DNA of 64,000 nucleotides from Candidatus Methylomirabilota bacterium (GCA_035315345.1 DATFYA010000205.1:29393-93392), one strand, 5' to 3'. Shown: positions 28,651 through 38,195, counted from the stretch's first letter. Notes: generated from the sequence alone by a model not told the origin. Numbers and translations are program-made.

Positions 28651-29535
28651 ATGCCGCGGACGGTCTTCCGGAACCGGTGGCTGCCCTACGCGCTGGTGGC
28701 GCCGCAGATGGCGGTCACCGTGCTCTTCTTTTTCTGGCCGGCGCTCAAATCGCTGCAGCTCTCCCTGTACCGGGTCTCGCCCTTCGGTGACCGGTCCACC
28801 TTCGTGGGCCTCGAGAACTTCCAGAAGCTGCTCGCCGACCGGGAGTACTACGCGAGCGTGGTCAATTCGTTCGTGTTCGCCGGTGGCGTGACCGTGCTCG
28901 CGGTGCTGGGAGCGCTGATCCTGGCCGGGCTCGCGACGCAGAAGATCCGCGGGCTCGCCGTATACCGCACGCTGCTGCTGTGGCCCTACGGCATCGCGCC
29001 CGCGGTGGCCGGCATCATCTTCCTGTTCATCTTCCATCCCTCGTACGGGATCCTGCCGTACGTCCTGTCGTTCGTGACCGCCTACGAGTTCAACTGGCTG
29101 CTCAAGGGCTGGGTGGCCATGACCCTGGTGATCGTGGCCACCGCGTGGACGCACCTCGGCTACAACATCGCGTTCTACATCGCGGGCCTGCTGGCCATCC
29201 CCTCCTCGGTCATCGAGGCCGCCGACGTGGACGGGGCGGGGCCGATCCGTCGCTTCACCGCCATCGTGTTCCCACTCGTCTCGCCGATCACGTTCTACCT
29301 GGTGGTGCTCAACATGGTCTTCGCGTTCTTCGAGTCCTTCGGGACCATCGACGCGGTGACCAAGGGCGGCCCCGGGCAGGCCACCGAGATCATGGTGTAC
29401 AAGCTCTACAAGGACGGCTTCATCGGGCTGAATCTCGGCTCCTCGGGCGCGCAGTCGGTGATCCTGATGGCCATGGTCATCGCGCTGACCGTTCTGCAAT
29501 TCCGCTTCGCGGAGAAGAAGGTCACCTACCGATGA
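28651..29535 (+). CDS. ugpA: Glycerol-3-phosphate-type ABC permease (UgpA-like)
   Basis: The 294-residue inner-membrane permease has six predicted membrane spans and the EAA loop EAADVDGAGPIRRFTAIVFPLV near residues 190-211, which docks the ATPase. The N-terminus (LPYALVAPQMAVTVLFFFWPALKSLQLSLYR) and GGPGQATEIMVYKLYKDGF near 240 are typical of UgpA. It starts 13 bases after ugpB and overlaps ugpE by 4 bases. Confidence 0.93.
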   Translation: MPRTVFRNRWLPYALVAPQMAVTVLFFFWPALKSLQLSLYRVSPFGDRSTFVGLENFQKLLADREYYASVVNSFVFAGGVTVLAVLGALILAGLATQKIRGLAVYRTLLLWPYGIAPAVAGIIFLFIFHPSYGILPYVLSFVTAYEFNWLLKGWVAMTLVIVATAWTHLGYNIAFYIAGLLAIPSSVIEAADVDGAGPIRRFTAIVFPLVSPITFYLVVLNMVFAFFESFGTIDAVTKGGPGQATEIMVYKLYKDGFIGLNLGSSGAQSVILMAMVIALTVLQFRFAEKKVTYR

Positions 29536-30422
29536 GCGCGGTCGACACGACCCGGCTCGAGCAGGTCCGGGCGCGCGCGGACGTCGCGCCCCGCCGGCGG
29601 GGCGTGCCGTGGGGCTCGGTGCTCCTGCACGCACTGCTGATCGCGTGCATCGCGGTGGTGGTGTTCCCCCTCTACTTCGCCTTCGTGGTCTCCACCCAGG
29701 ACCTGCAGCAGGTGGTGCAGCGGCCGCCCCGCCTGCTGCCGTCGTCGCACCTGCTCGAGAACTACGCGCAGGCGTGGCGCAAGGCCAACATGGGCGTCAT
29801 GCTCTGGAACAGCGCGATCATGGCGGTGGCGGTGGCGGTGGGCAAGATCGTCATCTCGATGCTCTCCGCGTTCGCGATCGTGTACTTCGACTTCCGCGGC
29901 CGCGTGCTCTGCTTCTGGATGATCTTCGTCACCCTGATGCTGCCGGTGCCGGTGCGCCTCATGTCCACCTACGAGGTCATCGGCACGCTCGGCTGGCTCG
30001 ACAGCTACCAGGGCCTCACGGTGCCCCTGATGGCCTCGGCCACCGCCACCTTCCTGTTCCGCCAGTTCTACCTCACGATTCCCAACGAGATGGCGGAGGC
30101 GGCCCAGCTGGACGGAGCGGGCCCGCTGCGCTTCCTGTGGCGCTTCCTGCTGCCGCTGTCGTGGGCCAACATCGCCGCGCTGTTCGTGGTGCTCTTCATC
30201 TTCGGCTGGAACCAGTATCTCTGGCCGCTCATGATCACCAACACCGAGGCGATGCGCACGGTGGTGATCGGGCTCGAGCAGCTGATCCCACGCAGCGGGA
30301 CCGAGCTGCCGACCTGGAACCTGATCATGGCGGGCGCGATGATGGCCCTCCTGCCGCCGGTGGCCATCATCATCCTGATGCAGCGCTGGTTCGTGAAGGG
30401 GCTGGTGGAGGCCGAGAAGTGA
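29532..30422 (+). CDS. ugpE: Glycerol-3-phosphate-type ABC permease (UgpE-like)
   Basis: The 296-residue second permease has six membrane segments, the [38 protein letters not shown] loop near residues 178-210, and [12 protein letters not shown] near 231-242. It is coupled on both sides: ATGA overlap with ugpA and GTGA overlap with the phosphodiesterase. A dedicated UgpC ATPase does not follow, unlike the usual ugpBAEC order. Confidence 0.92.
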   Translation: MSAVDTTRLEQVRARADVAPRRRGVPWGSVLLHALLIACIAVVVFPLYFAFVVSTQDLQQVVQRPPRLLPSSHLLENYAQAWRKANMGVMLWNSAIMAVAVAVGKIVISMLSAFAIVYFDFRGRVLCFWMIFVTLMLPVPVRLMSTYEVIGTLGWLDSYQGLTVPLMASATATFLFRQFYLTIPNEMAEAAQLDGAGPLRFLWRFLLPLSWANIAALFVVLFIFGWNQYLWPLMITNTEAMRTVVIGLEQLIPRSGTELPTWNLIMAGAMMALLPPVAIIILMQRWFVKGLVEAEK

Positions 30423-31249
30423 GAACGCTGCTGCTGCTGACCCTGGCCCTCGGGGGCGTGGCCGCGGTGCTCGGCGCGGTGGGCGCGGTCGCCGAGCCGA
30501 TGGTGGCCCCGCTGTACGCGGCGCACCGCGGCGGAGCGCTCCTCTGGCCCGAGAACAGCATGCTCGCGTTTCGCAACGCGCTCGCGATGGGGGCCGACTT
30601 CCTGGAGCTGGACGTCCACCTGAGCCGCGACGGCGAGGTCGTGGTGCTCCACGATCCCACGCTCGAGCGCACCACCACCGGCACCGGGCCGGTGCGCGAG
30701 CGCACGCTGGCCGAGCTGCAGGCCCTGCAGCTGAAGGACCGCAACGGGACCGCGATCCCCGAGCCGGTCCCGACGCTGGACCAGGTGGTGGCCCTGGCCG
30801 CCGCGGGCAAGCGGCAGATGCTGCTCGAGATCAAGGTGGACGAGCAGCGGCGCCGCTATCCCGGGATCGAGGAGAAGGTGTTCGCGGTGCTCGATCGTCA
30901 CCGCTTCACGCCCTTCGCGGTGGTGATGGCCTTCGAGGCCGATATCTGGCGCCGGGTCCGCCAGCTCCGGCCCGACTCGCGCGCCGGCGCGCTCTACTCG
31001 CCGCGCACGCTGCCGGCCGCCCGCGTGGAGTCGGAGCTGCAGGCGCTGCATCGGGCCGGCGTCTCCTTCGTCGGGCTCCACCAGGGGATCGTCGGCCCGG
31101 ACGTGCCCAGGCAGGCGCGGCTGGCCGGGCTGACCCTCGGGGTGTGGACGGTGAACGAGCGCGACGCCATCGAGCGATTCCTCACCCTCGGGGCGGGGGT
31201 CGTCATCACGGATCGGCCCGATCTGGCCAAGGAGCTGCTCGGGCGGTGA
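30419..31249 (+). CDS. ugpQ: Exported glycerophosphodiester phosphodiesterase
   Basis: The 276-residue protein hydrolyses glycerophosphodiesters to glycerol-3-phosphate and an alcohol. Catalytic motifs are present: AAHRGG near residue 40, [25 protein letters not shown] near 61-77, and LEIKVDE near 137. A hydrophobic N-terminus of about 28 residues indicates export, so it probably acts in the periplasm and feeds the Ugp importer, unlike cytoplasmic E. coli UgpQ. The GTG overlaps the ugpE stop, and glpK overlaps its end, in a tightly coupled operon. Confidence 0.9.
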   Translation: MRTLLLLTLALGGVAAVLGAVGAVAEPMVAPLYAAHRGGALLWPENSMLAFRNALAMGADFLELDVHLSRDGEVVVLHDPTLERTTTGTGPVRERTLAELQALQLKDRNGTAIPEPVPTLDQVVALAAAGKRQMLLEIKVDEQRRRYPGIEEKVFAVLDRHRFTPFAVVMAFEADIWRRVRQLRPDSRAGALYSPRTLPAARVESELQALHRAGVSFVGLHQGIVGPDVPRQARLAGLTLGVWTVNERDAIERFLTLGAGVVITDRPDLAKELLGR

Positions 31250-32763
31250 CCGCGCGCCGCTTCGTCCTGGCGCTGGACCAGGGCACCACCGGCTCCACCG
31301 CGCTGGTCGTGGATGCCGACGGCGCGCTGCGCGCGCGAGGCTACGCCGAGCTGCCGCAACACTATCCGCGGCCCGGCTGGGTGGAGCACGATCCCGCCCA
31401 GATCTGGGCCACCACCGAGCGGGCGGCCGCCGAGGCGCTGACCGCGGCCGGCGTCGGCGCGGCCGAGATCGCCGCGGTGGGCATCGCCAACCAGCGCGAG
31501 ACCGCCATCCTCTGGGACCGCGCCTCCGGCCGTCCCGTCCACAACGCCATCGTGTGGCAGTGCCGGCGGACCGCCGCGCTCTGCGACCGGCTCAAGGCCG
31601 ACGGGGTCGAGCCGGAGCTTCGCCGGAAGACCGGGCTGGTCGTCGATCCGTACTTCTCGGGGACGAAGATCCGCTGGATGCTCGATCACGATCCCGCGCT
31701 GCGGCCGCGGGCCGAGCGCGGGGAGCTGTGCTTCGGCACCGTGGACTCGTGGCTGCTCTGGCAGCTCACCGGCGGCGCGGTGCACGCCACCGACCCCTCG
31801 AACGCCTCGCGCACGCTCTGCTACGACATCCACCGCGGGCAGTGGGACGAGGGCCTCTGCCGCACGCTCGGGGTGCCGCGGGAGCTCCTGCCCGAGGTGA
31901 AGCCGTCGGCCGGCGTGTTCGGGGAGACGGCCTCGCGCGACGGCGCGCTGCCGGGCGGAATCCCGGTGGCGGGGATCGCGGGCGACCAGCAGGCCGCGCT
32001 GTTCGGCCAGGCGTGCGTCGAGCCGGGCATGGCCAAGAACACGTACGGCACTGGCTGCTTCGCGCTGCTGAACACGGGCGGACGCGCGGTGGCGTCCACC
32101 GAGGGATTGCTCACCACGGTGGCCTGGACGGTGGAGGGCCGCACGTCGTACGCCCTCGAGGGCGCGGTGTTCATCGCGGGGGCGGCGGTGCAGTGGCTGC
32201 GCGACGGCCTCGGGGTCATCCGCCAGGCGGCGGAGACGCAGGCCCTGGCCCAGTCGGTGCCGGATGCCGGCGGGGTCTATCTCGTGCCCGCCTTCGTGGG
32301 CCTGGGCGCGCCGTACTGGGACCCGTACGCGCGCGGCACGCTGGTGGGCATCACCCGCGGCACCACGCGCGCGCACCTCGCGCGGGCCGCGCTCGAGGCC
32401 ATCGCCTACCAGAGCCGCGACGTGCTCGACACGATGAAGCGCGAGTCCGGCGTGGTCCTCAGCACCCTGCGCGTCGACGGCGGGGCCGCGGCCAACGACT
32501 TCCTCTGCCAGTTCCAGGCCGACGTGCTCGGCGTCGAGGTGCTGCGGCCCTCGGTGACCGAGACCACCGGGCTGGGCGCGGCGTACCTGGCCGGGGTGGG
32601 GACGGGACTCTGGAAGAGCGGCGATCTCGGGCGGCGCTGGCGGCTGGAGCGGCGCTTCACGCCCACGATGAGCGAGGACGCGCGCGAGGCGGCCTACGCG
32701 GGCTGGCGCCGCGCGGTGGAGCGCGCGCGCGGCTGGATCGAACCCGACACGAGGAGGACATGA
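31246..32763 (+). CDS. glpK: Glycerol kinase
   Basis: The 505-residue FGGY kinase phosphorylates glycerol with ATP to sn-glycerol-3-phosphate. Seen: [14 protein letters not shown] near residues 8-21, [13 protein letters not shown] near 84-96, VWQCRRT near 104, [20 protein letters not shown] near 246 and [12 protein letters not shown] near 268-279. The C-terminal [21 protein letters not shown] near 408-428 fits the FGGY family. It overlaps the phosphodiesterase by 4 bases and is followed at once by an AfuA-like binding protein. Confidence 0.94.
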   Translation: MTARRFVLALDQGTTGSTALVVDADGALRARGYAELPQHYPRPGWVEHDPAQIWATTERAAAEALTAAGVGAAEIAAVGIANQRETAILWDRASGRPVHNAIVWQCRRTAALCDRLKADGVEPELRRKTGLVVDPYFSGTKIRWMLDHDPALRPRAERGELCFGTVDSWLLWQLTGGAVHATDPSNASRTLCYDIHRGQWDEGLCRTLGVPRELLPEVKPSAGVFGETASRDGALPGGIPVAGIAGDQQAALFGQACVEPGMAKNTYGTGCFALLNTGGRAVASTEGLLTTVAWTVEGRTSYALEGAVFIAGAAVQWLRDGLGVIRQAAETQALAQSVPDAGGVYLVPAFVGLGAPYWDPYARGTLVGITRGTTRAHLARAALEAIAYQSRDVLDTMKRESGVVLSTLRVDGGAAANDFLCQFQADVLGVEVLRPSVTETTGLGAAYLAGVGTGLWKSGDLGRRWRLERRFTPTMSEDAREAAYAGWRRAVERARGWIEPDTRRT

Positions 32764-33887
32764 TGCTGCGATCGATCGTCACGGTGGCTCTGGGATTGCT
32801 CGGCGCGCTGGGGTGGCTGGGCGGGCCCGCGTGGGCCCAGGCCCCCGTCGAGAGCGAGCTGAATCTGATCACGCCGGTGTCCAAGTTCATCCACGACGCG
32901 GCGCTGAAGGCCTTCGCGGACTACGCCAAGGAGAAGTGGAACGTCGCCGTGAAGGTCAACGCGATCCCGGCGGGCACGCCGGTCGCCTACGGGCGCATCA
33001 CCGAATGGAAGGGCAAGCCCGAGGTGGACATCTTCTGGGGCGGCGAGTCGGCCCTCTTCGAGAAGCTGGCCGAGCAGAAGCTCTTGCAGAAGGTCGAGAT
33101 CTCGAAGGAGGCCTGGGAGAGCATCCCGGTGTCCATCGGCAAGCCCAAGCCGATCCCGCTGAAGGACAAGGACGGCTACTGGGTCGGCACCGCCCTCGAG
33201 CCCTACGGGCTGGTCTACAACCCCAAGCGCCTGCAGCGTCTCGGGGTCGCGCCGCTCAAGGACTGGGACGACCTGCTGAACCCGAAGCTGAAGGGCGAGG
33301 TGGCCCAGTGCGCGCCGACCCGATCGTCGTCGTCGAACGCGACCTACGAGGTCATGCTGTCGCTGCATGGCGAGGACCGAGGCTGGGAGTGGCTGCGCAA
33401 GCTGGCGGCCAATACCGGCCACTTCACCGCGCGCAGCCGCGACGTGCCGACGGTGGTGGCCAAGGGCGAGTTCGCGGCCGGCTTCGCGGTGCCCTCCTAC
33501 ATGGCCTTCGAGGAGAAGCTGGCGGGCTTCGACATCAAGTACGTGGCCCCGAAGAATGCCTTCGTGACCCCCGAGCCGATGGCGATCCTGGCCGGCGCGC
33601 GCAATCCGAAGGCGGCACGGGCGTTCATCGAGTTCCTGCTCACCGAGCGCGGCCAGCGGGTGTTCATGGAGCGCGGCCTCTTCCCGGTGACTCCGAAGTA
33701 CAAGGTGGCTGGCGCGCCCGGCTCGACCGCAGAGATGGCGGTGGAGTTCACCGGCGGGGTGCGCTCGTACTTCGACGGCGAGGTGGCCAACGTCTACGAC
33801 GAGGCGGTGGCGGCCAAGCGGTCGGAGGCGCTCAAGACGCGCTTCCGCTCCGACATCGAGGCCAAGTGGGACGAGCTGAAGAAGTAG
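32763..33887 (+). CDS. AfuA/FbpA-like ABC transporter binding protein
   Basis: A 374-residue family 1/8 solute-binding protein with a signal peptide (cleavage after WAQA near residue 25). The segment PEVDIFWGGESALFEKLAEQ near 80-99, GLVYNPKRLQRLG near 149-161, the middle WDDLLNPKLKGEVAQCAPTRSSS, and ERGLFPVT near 300 match ferric-iron/sugar-phosphate binding proteins. The GAGGAGGA site at 32751-32758 favours the second of two adjacent ATGs (32763) over 32760. AfuA-type relatives can bind hexose phosphates rather than iron, and the neighbouring glpK and ugp genes make an organophosphate ligand plausible. Iron or a polyamine cannot be excluded. Confidence 0.86.
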   Translation: MLRSIVTVALGLLGALGWLGGPAWAQAPVESELNLITPVSKFIHDAALKAFADYAKEKWNVAVKVNAIPAGTPVAYGRITEWKGKPEVDIFWGGESALFEKLAEQKLLQKVEISKEAWESIPVSIGKPKPIPLKDKDGYWVGTALEPYGLVYNPKRLQRLGVAPLKDWDDLLNPKLKGEVAQCAPTRSSSSNATYEVMLSLHGEDRGWEWLRKLAANTGHFTARSRDVPTVVAKGEFAAGFAVPSYMAFEEKLAGFDIKYVAPKNAFVTPEPMAILAGARNPKAARAFIEFLLTERGQRVFMERGLFPVTPKYKVAGAPGSTAEMAVEFTGGVRSYFDGEVANVYDEAVAAKRSEALKTRFRSDIEAKWDELKK

Positions 33888-33939
33888 CGGCCGCCGGGCC
33901 GGACGCCCCGGAGGCCGTACGAGCGGGGGCAGTCGCGCG

Positions 33940-35016
33940 ATGATCGTCGGCATCCGGGGCGTGGTGAAGCGGTTCGGCGCCGTCACCGCGGTGAACGCGG
34001 TGGACCTCACGGTGGCGGACGGCGAGCTGTTCACCCTGCTGGGCCCGTCGGGCTGCGGCAAGACCACGCTGCTGCGCCTGCTCGCCGGCTTCGACCAGCC
34101 GGACGCGGGCACCATCCGCTTCGGCGACCGCGTGGTCAACGGCCTGCCGCCGTACGAGCGGGGCATCGGCATGGTGTTCCAGAACTATGCGCTCTGGCCG
34201 CACATGACGGTGGCCGACAACGTCTGCTACGGGCTGCGGCTGCGCCGGCTGCCCGGCGAGGAAGTCGCGCGGCGGCTGCACGAAGGGCTCCGCAAGGTCA
34301 ACCTGGTGGGCTTCGAAGCCCGCTATCCCGGCCAGCTGTCCGGCGGCCAGCAGCAGCGGGTGGCCCTCGCGCGCGCCCTCGTGCTGAATCCCGACATCCT
34401 GCTGCTCGACGAGCCGCTGTCGAATCTGGACGCCAAGATCCGCATCCAGGTGCGGGCGGAGATCCGCCGGCTCCAGCAGGATCTGCGGATCACCACGGTC
34501 TACGTGACCCACGACCAGGAGGAAGCGCTCTCCCTCTCCGATCGGGTCGCGGTGATGCGCGACGGCCACGTGCTGCAGGTGGGCCGGCCCCGGGAGCTGT
34601 ACGAGCGGCCGCGCACCCGCTTCGTGGCCGACTTCGTCGGCACCAACAACCTGGTGCCCGGCGAGGTGCACGGGGTCGACGCGCACGCGCGGGGCGATCT
34701 GCTGGTCCGCACCGCGCTCGGCCCGCTGCGCGCCATCGCCGACGCGGCCGTCTCGGGCCGCTGCGTGCTCGCGGTGCGCCCGGAGAACGTGGCGGTGGGC
34801 GCGCCCGACGCGGGCGACGGCAACCGGGTGGCCGGCACGGTCAGCCTCGTGTCCTACCTGGGCAACACGCTCCGCTACGACGTCGAGACGGAGTGCGGGC
34901 TCGTGCTCAAGGCCGACATCCGCGATCCGTGGCACCACGAGCCGCTGCCGGTGGGACGGCCGGTCACGCTCAGCTTTCCCGCGTCGGTGACCCTCGCCCT
35001 CTCCGACGATGCGTAG
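33940..35016 (+). CDS. ABC transporter ATPase with TOBE domain (FbpC/PotA/MalK-type)
   Basis: The 358-residue ATPase has Walker A GPSGCGKTT near residues 35-43, Q-loop MVFQNYALWPHMTV near 79-92, signature LSGGQQQRVALARAL near 132-146, Walker B ILLLDEPLSNLD near 151-162, and the His switch VTHDQEEAL near 187. A C-terminal TOBE domain covers about 270-355. It energises the AfuA-like importer. Because ugpBAE has no ATPase of its own and this protein is in the same operon and superfamily branch, it may also serve UgpAE. It overlaps the permease gene by 8 bases. Confidence 0.92.
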   Translation: MIVGIRGVVKRFGAVTAVNAVDLTVADGELFTLLGPSGCGKTTLLRLLAGFDQPDAGTIRFGDRVVNGLPPYERGIGMVFQNYALWPHMTVADNVCYGLRLRRLPGEEVARRLHEGLRKVNLVGFEARYPGQLSGGQQQRVALARALVLNPDILLLDEPLSNLDAKIRIQVRAEIRRLQQDLRITTVYVTHDQEEALSLSDRVAVMRDGHVLQVGRPRELYERPRTRFVADFVGTNNLVPGEVHGVDAHARGDLLVRTALGPLRAIADAAVSGRCVLAVRPENVAVGAPDAGDGNRVAGTVSLVSYLGNTLRYDVETECGLVLKADIRDPWHHEPLPVGRPVTLSFPASVTLALSDDA

Positions 35017-36679
35017 CCGGCGCCTGGCGCCGGCGCTGGGCCTCGGACTGATCTGGGCGTTTCTGATCCTCTTCCTCATCTATCCCCTCGGCCGCATCTT
35101 CTACGACGCGGTCACCGACGAGGCCGGGCGTTGGACGCTCGCCAACTTCCACGATTTTTTCACCGACCGCTTCTACCTGCGCTCCCTCTGGCACTCGCTG
35201 ATCCTGGGCCTGGCCACCGTGATCACCTCCTCGGTGCTGGGCATCGCGGTGGCCTTCCTGCTGGTGCGCTACGACTTCGCGGGGCGCAGCCTCTTCGGCT
35301 TCCTCACCATCATCCCGATCATCTCGCCGCCGCTGGTGGGGGTGCTCGGCTTCACCTTCATCCTCGGGCGCGCGGGCACCGTGAACGTGCTGCTGATGGA
35401 CGCCTTCGACCTGCTGCGGCCGGTGAACTTCCTCTACGGCATTCACGGCGTGGTGCTGGTGGAGACCCTGCATCTCTTCCCGATGATCACCCTGAACGTG
35501 GTGGACGCCCTCGGCAAGGTCGACCCGTCGCTGGAGGAGGCGGCGGAGAGCGTGGGCGCGCGCGGCTTCAGCAAGCTCTGGCGGGTGACCCTGCCGCTGA
35601 CCACGCCGGGCTACGTGGCGGGGGCCCTGCTCGTGTTCATCTGGACGTTTTCCGACTTCGCGACCCCGCTGGTGCTGGGCGTGCAGGACCTCCTGGCCCC
35701 GCAGGCCTACCTCAACATCGTGCAGTTCGTGGACCGGCGCATCTTCCGCATGGGCATCGTGATCTCCGCCCTCATGGTGCTGCTCGCGGTCCTCTTCCTG
35801 CTCGCGGCGCGGCACTACGTGGCGATCAAGGACTACTCGTCGCTGTCCTATTCGCGCATCGCCCGGCGGCGGCTGTCGCCGCTCCGCCAGGCGCTCGTGG
35901 TCGCGTTCCTGAGCACGCTCCTGCTGCTGTCGTTCATCCCCTACATCGGGGTGACGCTGGCGTCGGTGGGCCGCGGCTGGGCGCTCACCCCGCTGCCGGT
36001 GGCCTACACCCTGCAGTACTACGAGCGGGTGATCGTGGAGACGCCCAAGTTCATCCTGAACAGCTTCCTCTATTCCGGCCTCGCGGTGGCGATCTGCATC
36101 CTGGTCGGGGTGCCGATCGCGTGGCTGCTCGGCCGCTCCACCGTGCCCGGCCGCGGTGCGCTGGACGCGGTGAACACCCTGATCCTCGCGGTACCGGGCA
36201 CCGCGATCGGCATCGCGTACATCCGCGCGTTCCACTTCGACCTGCCCGGGTTCGACCGCGGCTTGACCTCGTTCTGGATCGTCATGCCGCTGGTGCTGGC
36301 GGTGCGGCGCTTGCCCTACACGGTGCGCGGATCGTTCGCCTCGCTGCTGCTGGTGCACCCCTCGCTCGAGGAGGCGGCCTCCAGCGTGGGCGCCTCGGGC
36401 GCGCGCACCTTCCGCGACGTGACGCTGCCGCTGATCTGGAAGGGGATTCTGGTCGGCGGCCTGTTCTCGTTCATGACCTCGCTGCAGGAGGCCTCGGCGG
36501 TGCTCTTCCTCGCTCTCGGGGGCTGGGAGTCGATCACCAACGGCATCTTCGCCTTCTACATCGCGGGCAGCGCCAACGAGGCCGCCGCCCTGGGCGTCAT
36601 CCTGATCGCCGTCGCCGCCATCAGCGTGGCCATCATCAACCGCATGGCGGGCACCCGCATGGGCGGCGTCTTCGGCTGA
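35009..36679 (+). CDS. Fused two-domain ABC permease (FbpB/AfuB-like)
   Basis: The 556-residue permease carries two homologous membrane domains in one chain, about 12 membrane spans. Two EAA loops are visible: EEAAESVGARGFSKLWRVTLPL near residues 178-199 and EEAASSVGASGARTFRDVTLPL near 455-476. This fusion is standard for iron/sugar-phosphate importers of the FbpB/AfuB type. It overlaps the ATPase gene by 8 bases and closes the operon; a small hairpin follows. Confidence 0.91.
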   Translation: MRSRRLAPALGLGLIWAFLILFLIYPLGRIFYDAVTDEAGRWTLANFHDFFTDRFYLRSLWHSLILGLATVITSSVLGIAVAFLLVRYDFAGRSLFGFLTIIPIISPPLVGVLGFTFILGRAGTVNVLLMDAFDLLRPVNFLYGIHGVVLVETLHLFPMITLNVVDALGKVDPSLEEAAESVGARGFSKLWRVTLPLTTPGYVAGALLVFIWTFSDFATPLVLGVQDLLAPQAYLNIVQFVDRRIFRMGIVISALMVLLAVLFLLAARHYVAIKDYSSLSYSRIARRRLSPLRQALVVAFLSTLLLLSFIPYIGVTLASVGRGWALTPLPVAYTLQYYERVIVETPKFILNSFLYSGLAVAICILVGVPIAWLLGRSTVPGRGALDAVNTLILAVPGTAIGIAYIRAFHFDLPGFDRGLTSFWIVMPLVLAVRRLPYTVRGSFASLLLVHPSLEEAASSVGASGARTFRDVTLPLIWKGILVGGLFSFMTSLQEASAVLFLALGGWESITNGIFAFYIAGSANEAAALGVILIAVAAISVAIINRMAGTRMGGVFG

Positions 36680-36696
36680 CCCCCAGCTTGTGCGTG

Positions 36697-36712
36697 ATCG
36701 ACATCCGTCGAT
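36697..36712. terminator. Short hairpin after the ABC transporter operon
   Basis: ATCGAC-ATCC-GTCGAT forms a perfect 6-base-pair stem 17 bases after the permease stop. No T run follows, so it is at best a weak or factor-assisted terminator. Confidence 0.3.
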
Positions 36713-36750
36713 GGGCATAAAGTCTTGCGATATCAAGTATTTGAGGCTGC

Positions 36751-36779
36751 TTGTCAGCCCTGAATGCCTGTGATAGTGT
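36751..36779 (+). promoter_or_regulatory. Candidate promoter of the ATP synthase F0 cluster
   Basis: TTGTCA (36751-36756), 17-base spacer, TAGTGT (36774-36779); alternatively an extended -10, TGTGATAGT, with a shorter spacer. A TGTGA-N12-TCACA dyad (36769-36790) overlaps the -10 and the first base of the start codon. The surrounding 100 bases are clearly more AT-rich than the genome average. Confidence 0.45.
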
Positions 36780-36789
36780 TCCTGTTCAC

Positions 36790-37023
36790 ATGGCTCCGGC
36801 CGAGGAGAGGCCGCCGCGGAGTCAGACCGCACAGCTCGTCAATCTCGGGACGCTGCTGTTCGCTTGCGTGGCGGTCGGCCTCGCCGCCGGGTACTTCGCG
36901 GATTGGCTGCTGGGCACGCGACCGTGGCTGACGCTGGTCGGCCTTGGCTTCGGCATCGCGGCGGCGGCGGTGAACTTCTACCGGATCCTCAAGACACTGA
37001 ACGGGCAGGATGACGATCGCTGA
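36790..37023 (+). CDS. Small AtpI/AtpZ-type F0 accessory membrane protein
   Basis: A 77-residue protein with two membrane helices (about residues 17-38 and 44-64) separated by a short polar turn (DWLLGTRPWL). FADWLLGTRPWLTLVGLGFGI is typical of the AtpZ/AtpI family (F0F1-ATPase subunit or Mg2+/Ca2+ transporter) at the head of ATP synthase operons. It may assist c-ring assembly or import Mg2+. The ATG at 36790 gives the usual length; an in-frame TTG at 36751 lies in the promoter. It overlaps the next gene by 14 bases. Confidence 0.78.
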   Translation: MAPAEERPPRSQTAQLVNLGTLLFACVAVGLAAGYFADWLLGTRPWLTLVGLGFGIAAAAVNFYRILKTLNGQDDDR

Positions 37024-37396
37024 TCTCGCGGCGCGGGTGACCTGGAGCGGAGCCGCCGGCGTGGCCGCGATGACCGCCGGCGCCTGGGGCCTCGCGGGGG
37101 CCGACGCCGCGGCCGGCGTGGCGGGAGGCGGGGGCATCGCGCTGCTGAACTTCCGCTGGCTGGCGCGCGACGTGGGACGGGCCACCGGCATGATCGCCGA
37201 GGGCCGGGGCGGCGCGGGACGGATCGGGCGCATCGGGCTGCGCCAGCTGGTGACCTTCGGCGGCCTCGGGCTGCTGATCGCGCAGGGCTGGGCGCACCCG
37301 GTGGGCGTGGGCGTCGGCCTGGCCGCGCTACCGCTGGTGCTGCTGGCCGAGGGGCTGCTGGACGCGCGGCGCGAGGCCTCGCGGCCCGACGCGTAG
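37010..37396 (+). CDS. atpI: ATP synthase subunit I-like membrane protein
   Basis: The 128-residue protein has four hydrophobic segments (about 12-30, 32-50, 70-92 and 95-115) and the GGGIALLNFRWLARDV pattern of ATP synthase I proteins, which help assemble the c-ring. It lies between the small AtpZ-like gene (14-base overlap) and atpB (12-base gap). Sequence is rich in Gly and Ala, so family membership rests mostly on position and topology. Confidence 0.75.
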   Translation: MTIADLAARVTWSGAAGVAAMTAGAWGLAGADAAAGVAGGGGIALLNFRWLARDVGRATGMIAEGRGGAGRIGRIGLRQLVTFGGLGLLIAQGWAHPVGVGVGLAALPLVLLAEGLLDARREASRPDA

Positions 37397-37408
37397 AGGA
37401 CGACCGAT

Positions 37409-38164
37409 ATGGAAATGATCGAGCACCCGCCGATCCTGCACCTGCCCGCCGTGCCCGACCACGTCCTCTATACGTGGATCGTCATGGCCATCCTGGCGGT
37501 GGTGGCCATCGTGGCGACGCGGCGCCTCTCGCTGGTGCCGTCCGGCACCCAGAACTTCATGGAGATGGTGCTGGAGCAGTTCGTGAAGGAGATGGACGAG
37601 ACGGTGGGCCACGGGGGCCGCGCCTACCTGCCCCTGATCATGACCCTCGGCCTCTTCATCCTGACCTCGAACCTCATGGGGCTGGTGCCCGGGCTGATCG
37701 CCCCCACCGCGAATCTCAACACCACCGCGGCGTGTGCCCTCATCGTCTTCGTCACCTATCACGTCATCGGCGTCCGGAAGCAGGGGTTCATCCCCTACAT
37801 GAAGCACTTCGCGGGGCCGGTGCCGACGGCGCTCAAGCCGCTGATGTTCGTCATCGAGATCATCAGTCACTGCGCCCGGCCGCTGTCGCTCTCGCTTCGT
37901 CTCTTCGGCAACATGATGGCCGGCCACATCCTCCTCGCCATCTTCTTCTTCATGATGGGCTTCGACGGGATGCTGGGCTGGGCCCTCTCGGGCACCCTCG
38001 GCGGCATCGTGGTGGGGGCGCCCGCGGCCCTGATCATGGTGGTGTTCGTGGTGGGCTTCCTGCTGCCGCTCAAGATCCTGGTGGCCTTCATCCAGACCTT
38101 CATCTTCTGCAAGCTCGCCATGCTGTACATCGCGGCGGCGGTCGAGGAAGCCGAGCATCACTGA
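37409..38164 (+). CDS. atpB: ATP synthase F0 subunit a
   Basis: The 251-residue membrane subunit forms the proton half-channels with the c-ring. The essential Arg lies in LSLSLRLFGNMMAGHILL near residues 157-174. PLIMTLGLFILTSNLMGLVPG near 75-95 and the C-terminal FIQTFIFCKLAMLYIAAAVEEAEHH are also typical. A GAGGA site precedes the ATG. It is 31 bases before atpE; genes for b, delta and the F1 subunits do not follow. Confidence 0.94.
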   Translation: MEMIEHPPILHLPAVPDHVLYTWIVMAILAVVAIVATRRLSLVPSGTQNFMEMVLEQFVKEMDETVGHGGRAYLPLIMTLGLFILTSNLMGLVPGLIAPTANLNTTAACALIVFVTYHVIGVRKQGFIPYMKHFAGPVPTALKPLMFVIEIISHCARPLSLSLRLFGNMMAGHILLAIFFFMMGFDGMLGWALSGTLGGIVVGAPAALIMVVFVVGFLLPLKILVAFIQTFIFCKLAMLYIAAAVEEAEHH

Positions 38165-38195
38165 GTCTCAGTCACCCCCAACAAGGAGGAAAGCC

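Noticed and set aside
36685..36710. Possible Rex operator near the atp promoter (TTGTGCGTGATCGACA)
   Set aside because: Only one half-site resembles TTGTGA and the symmetry is poor; the sequence is better explained by a small hairpin.
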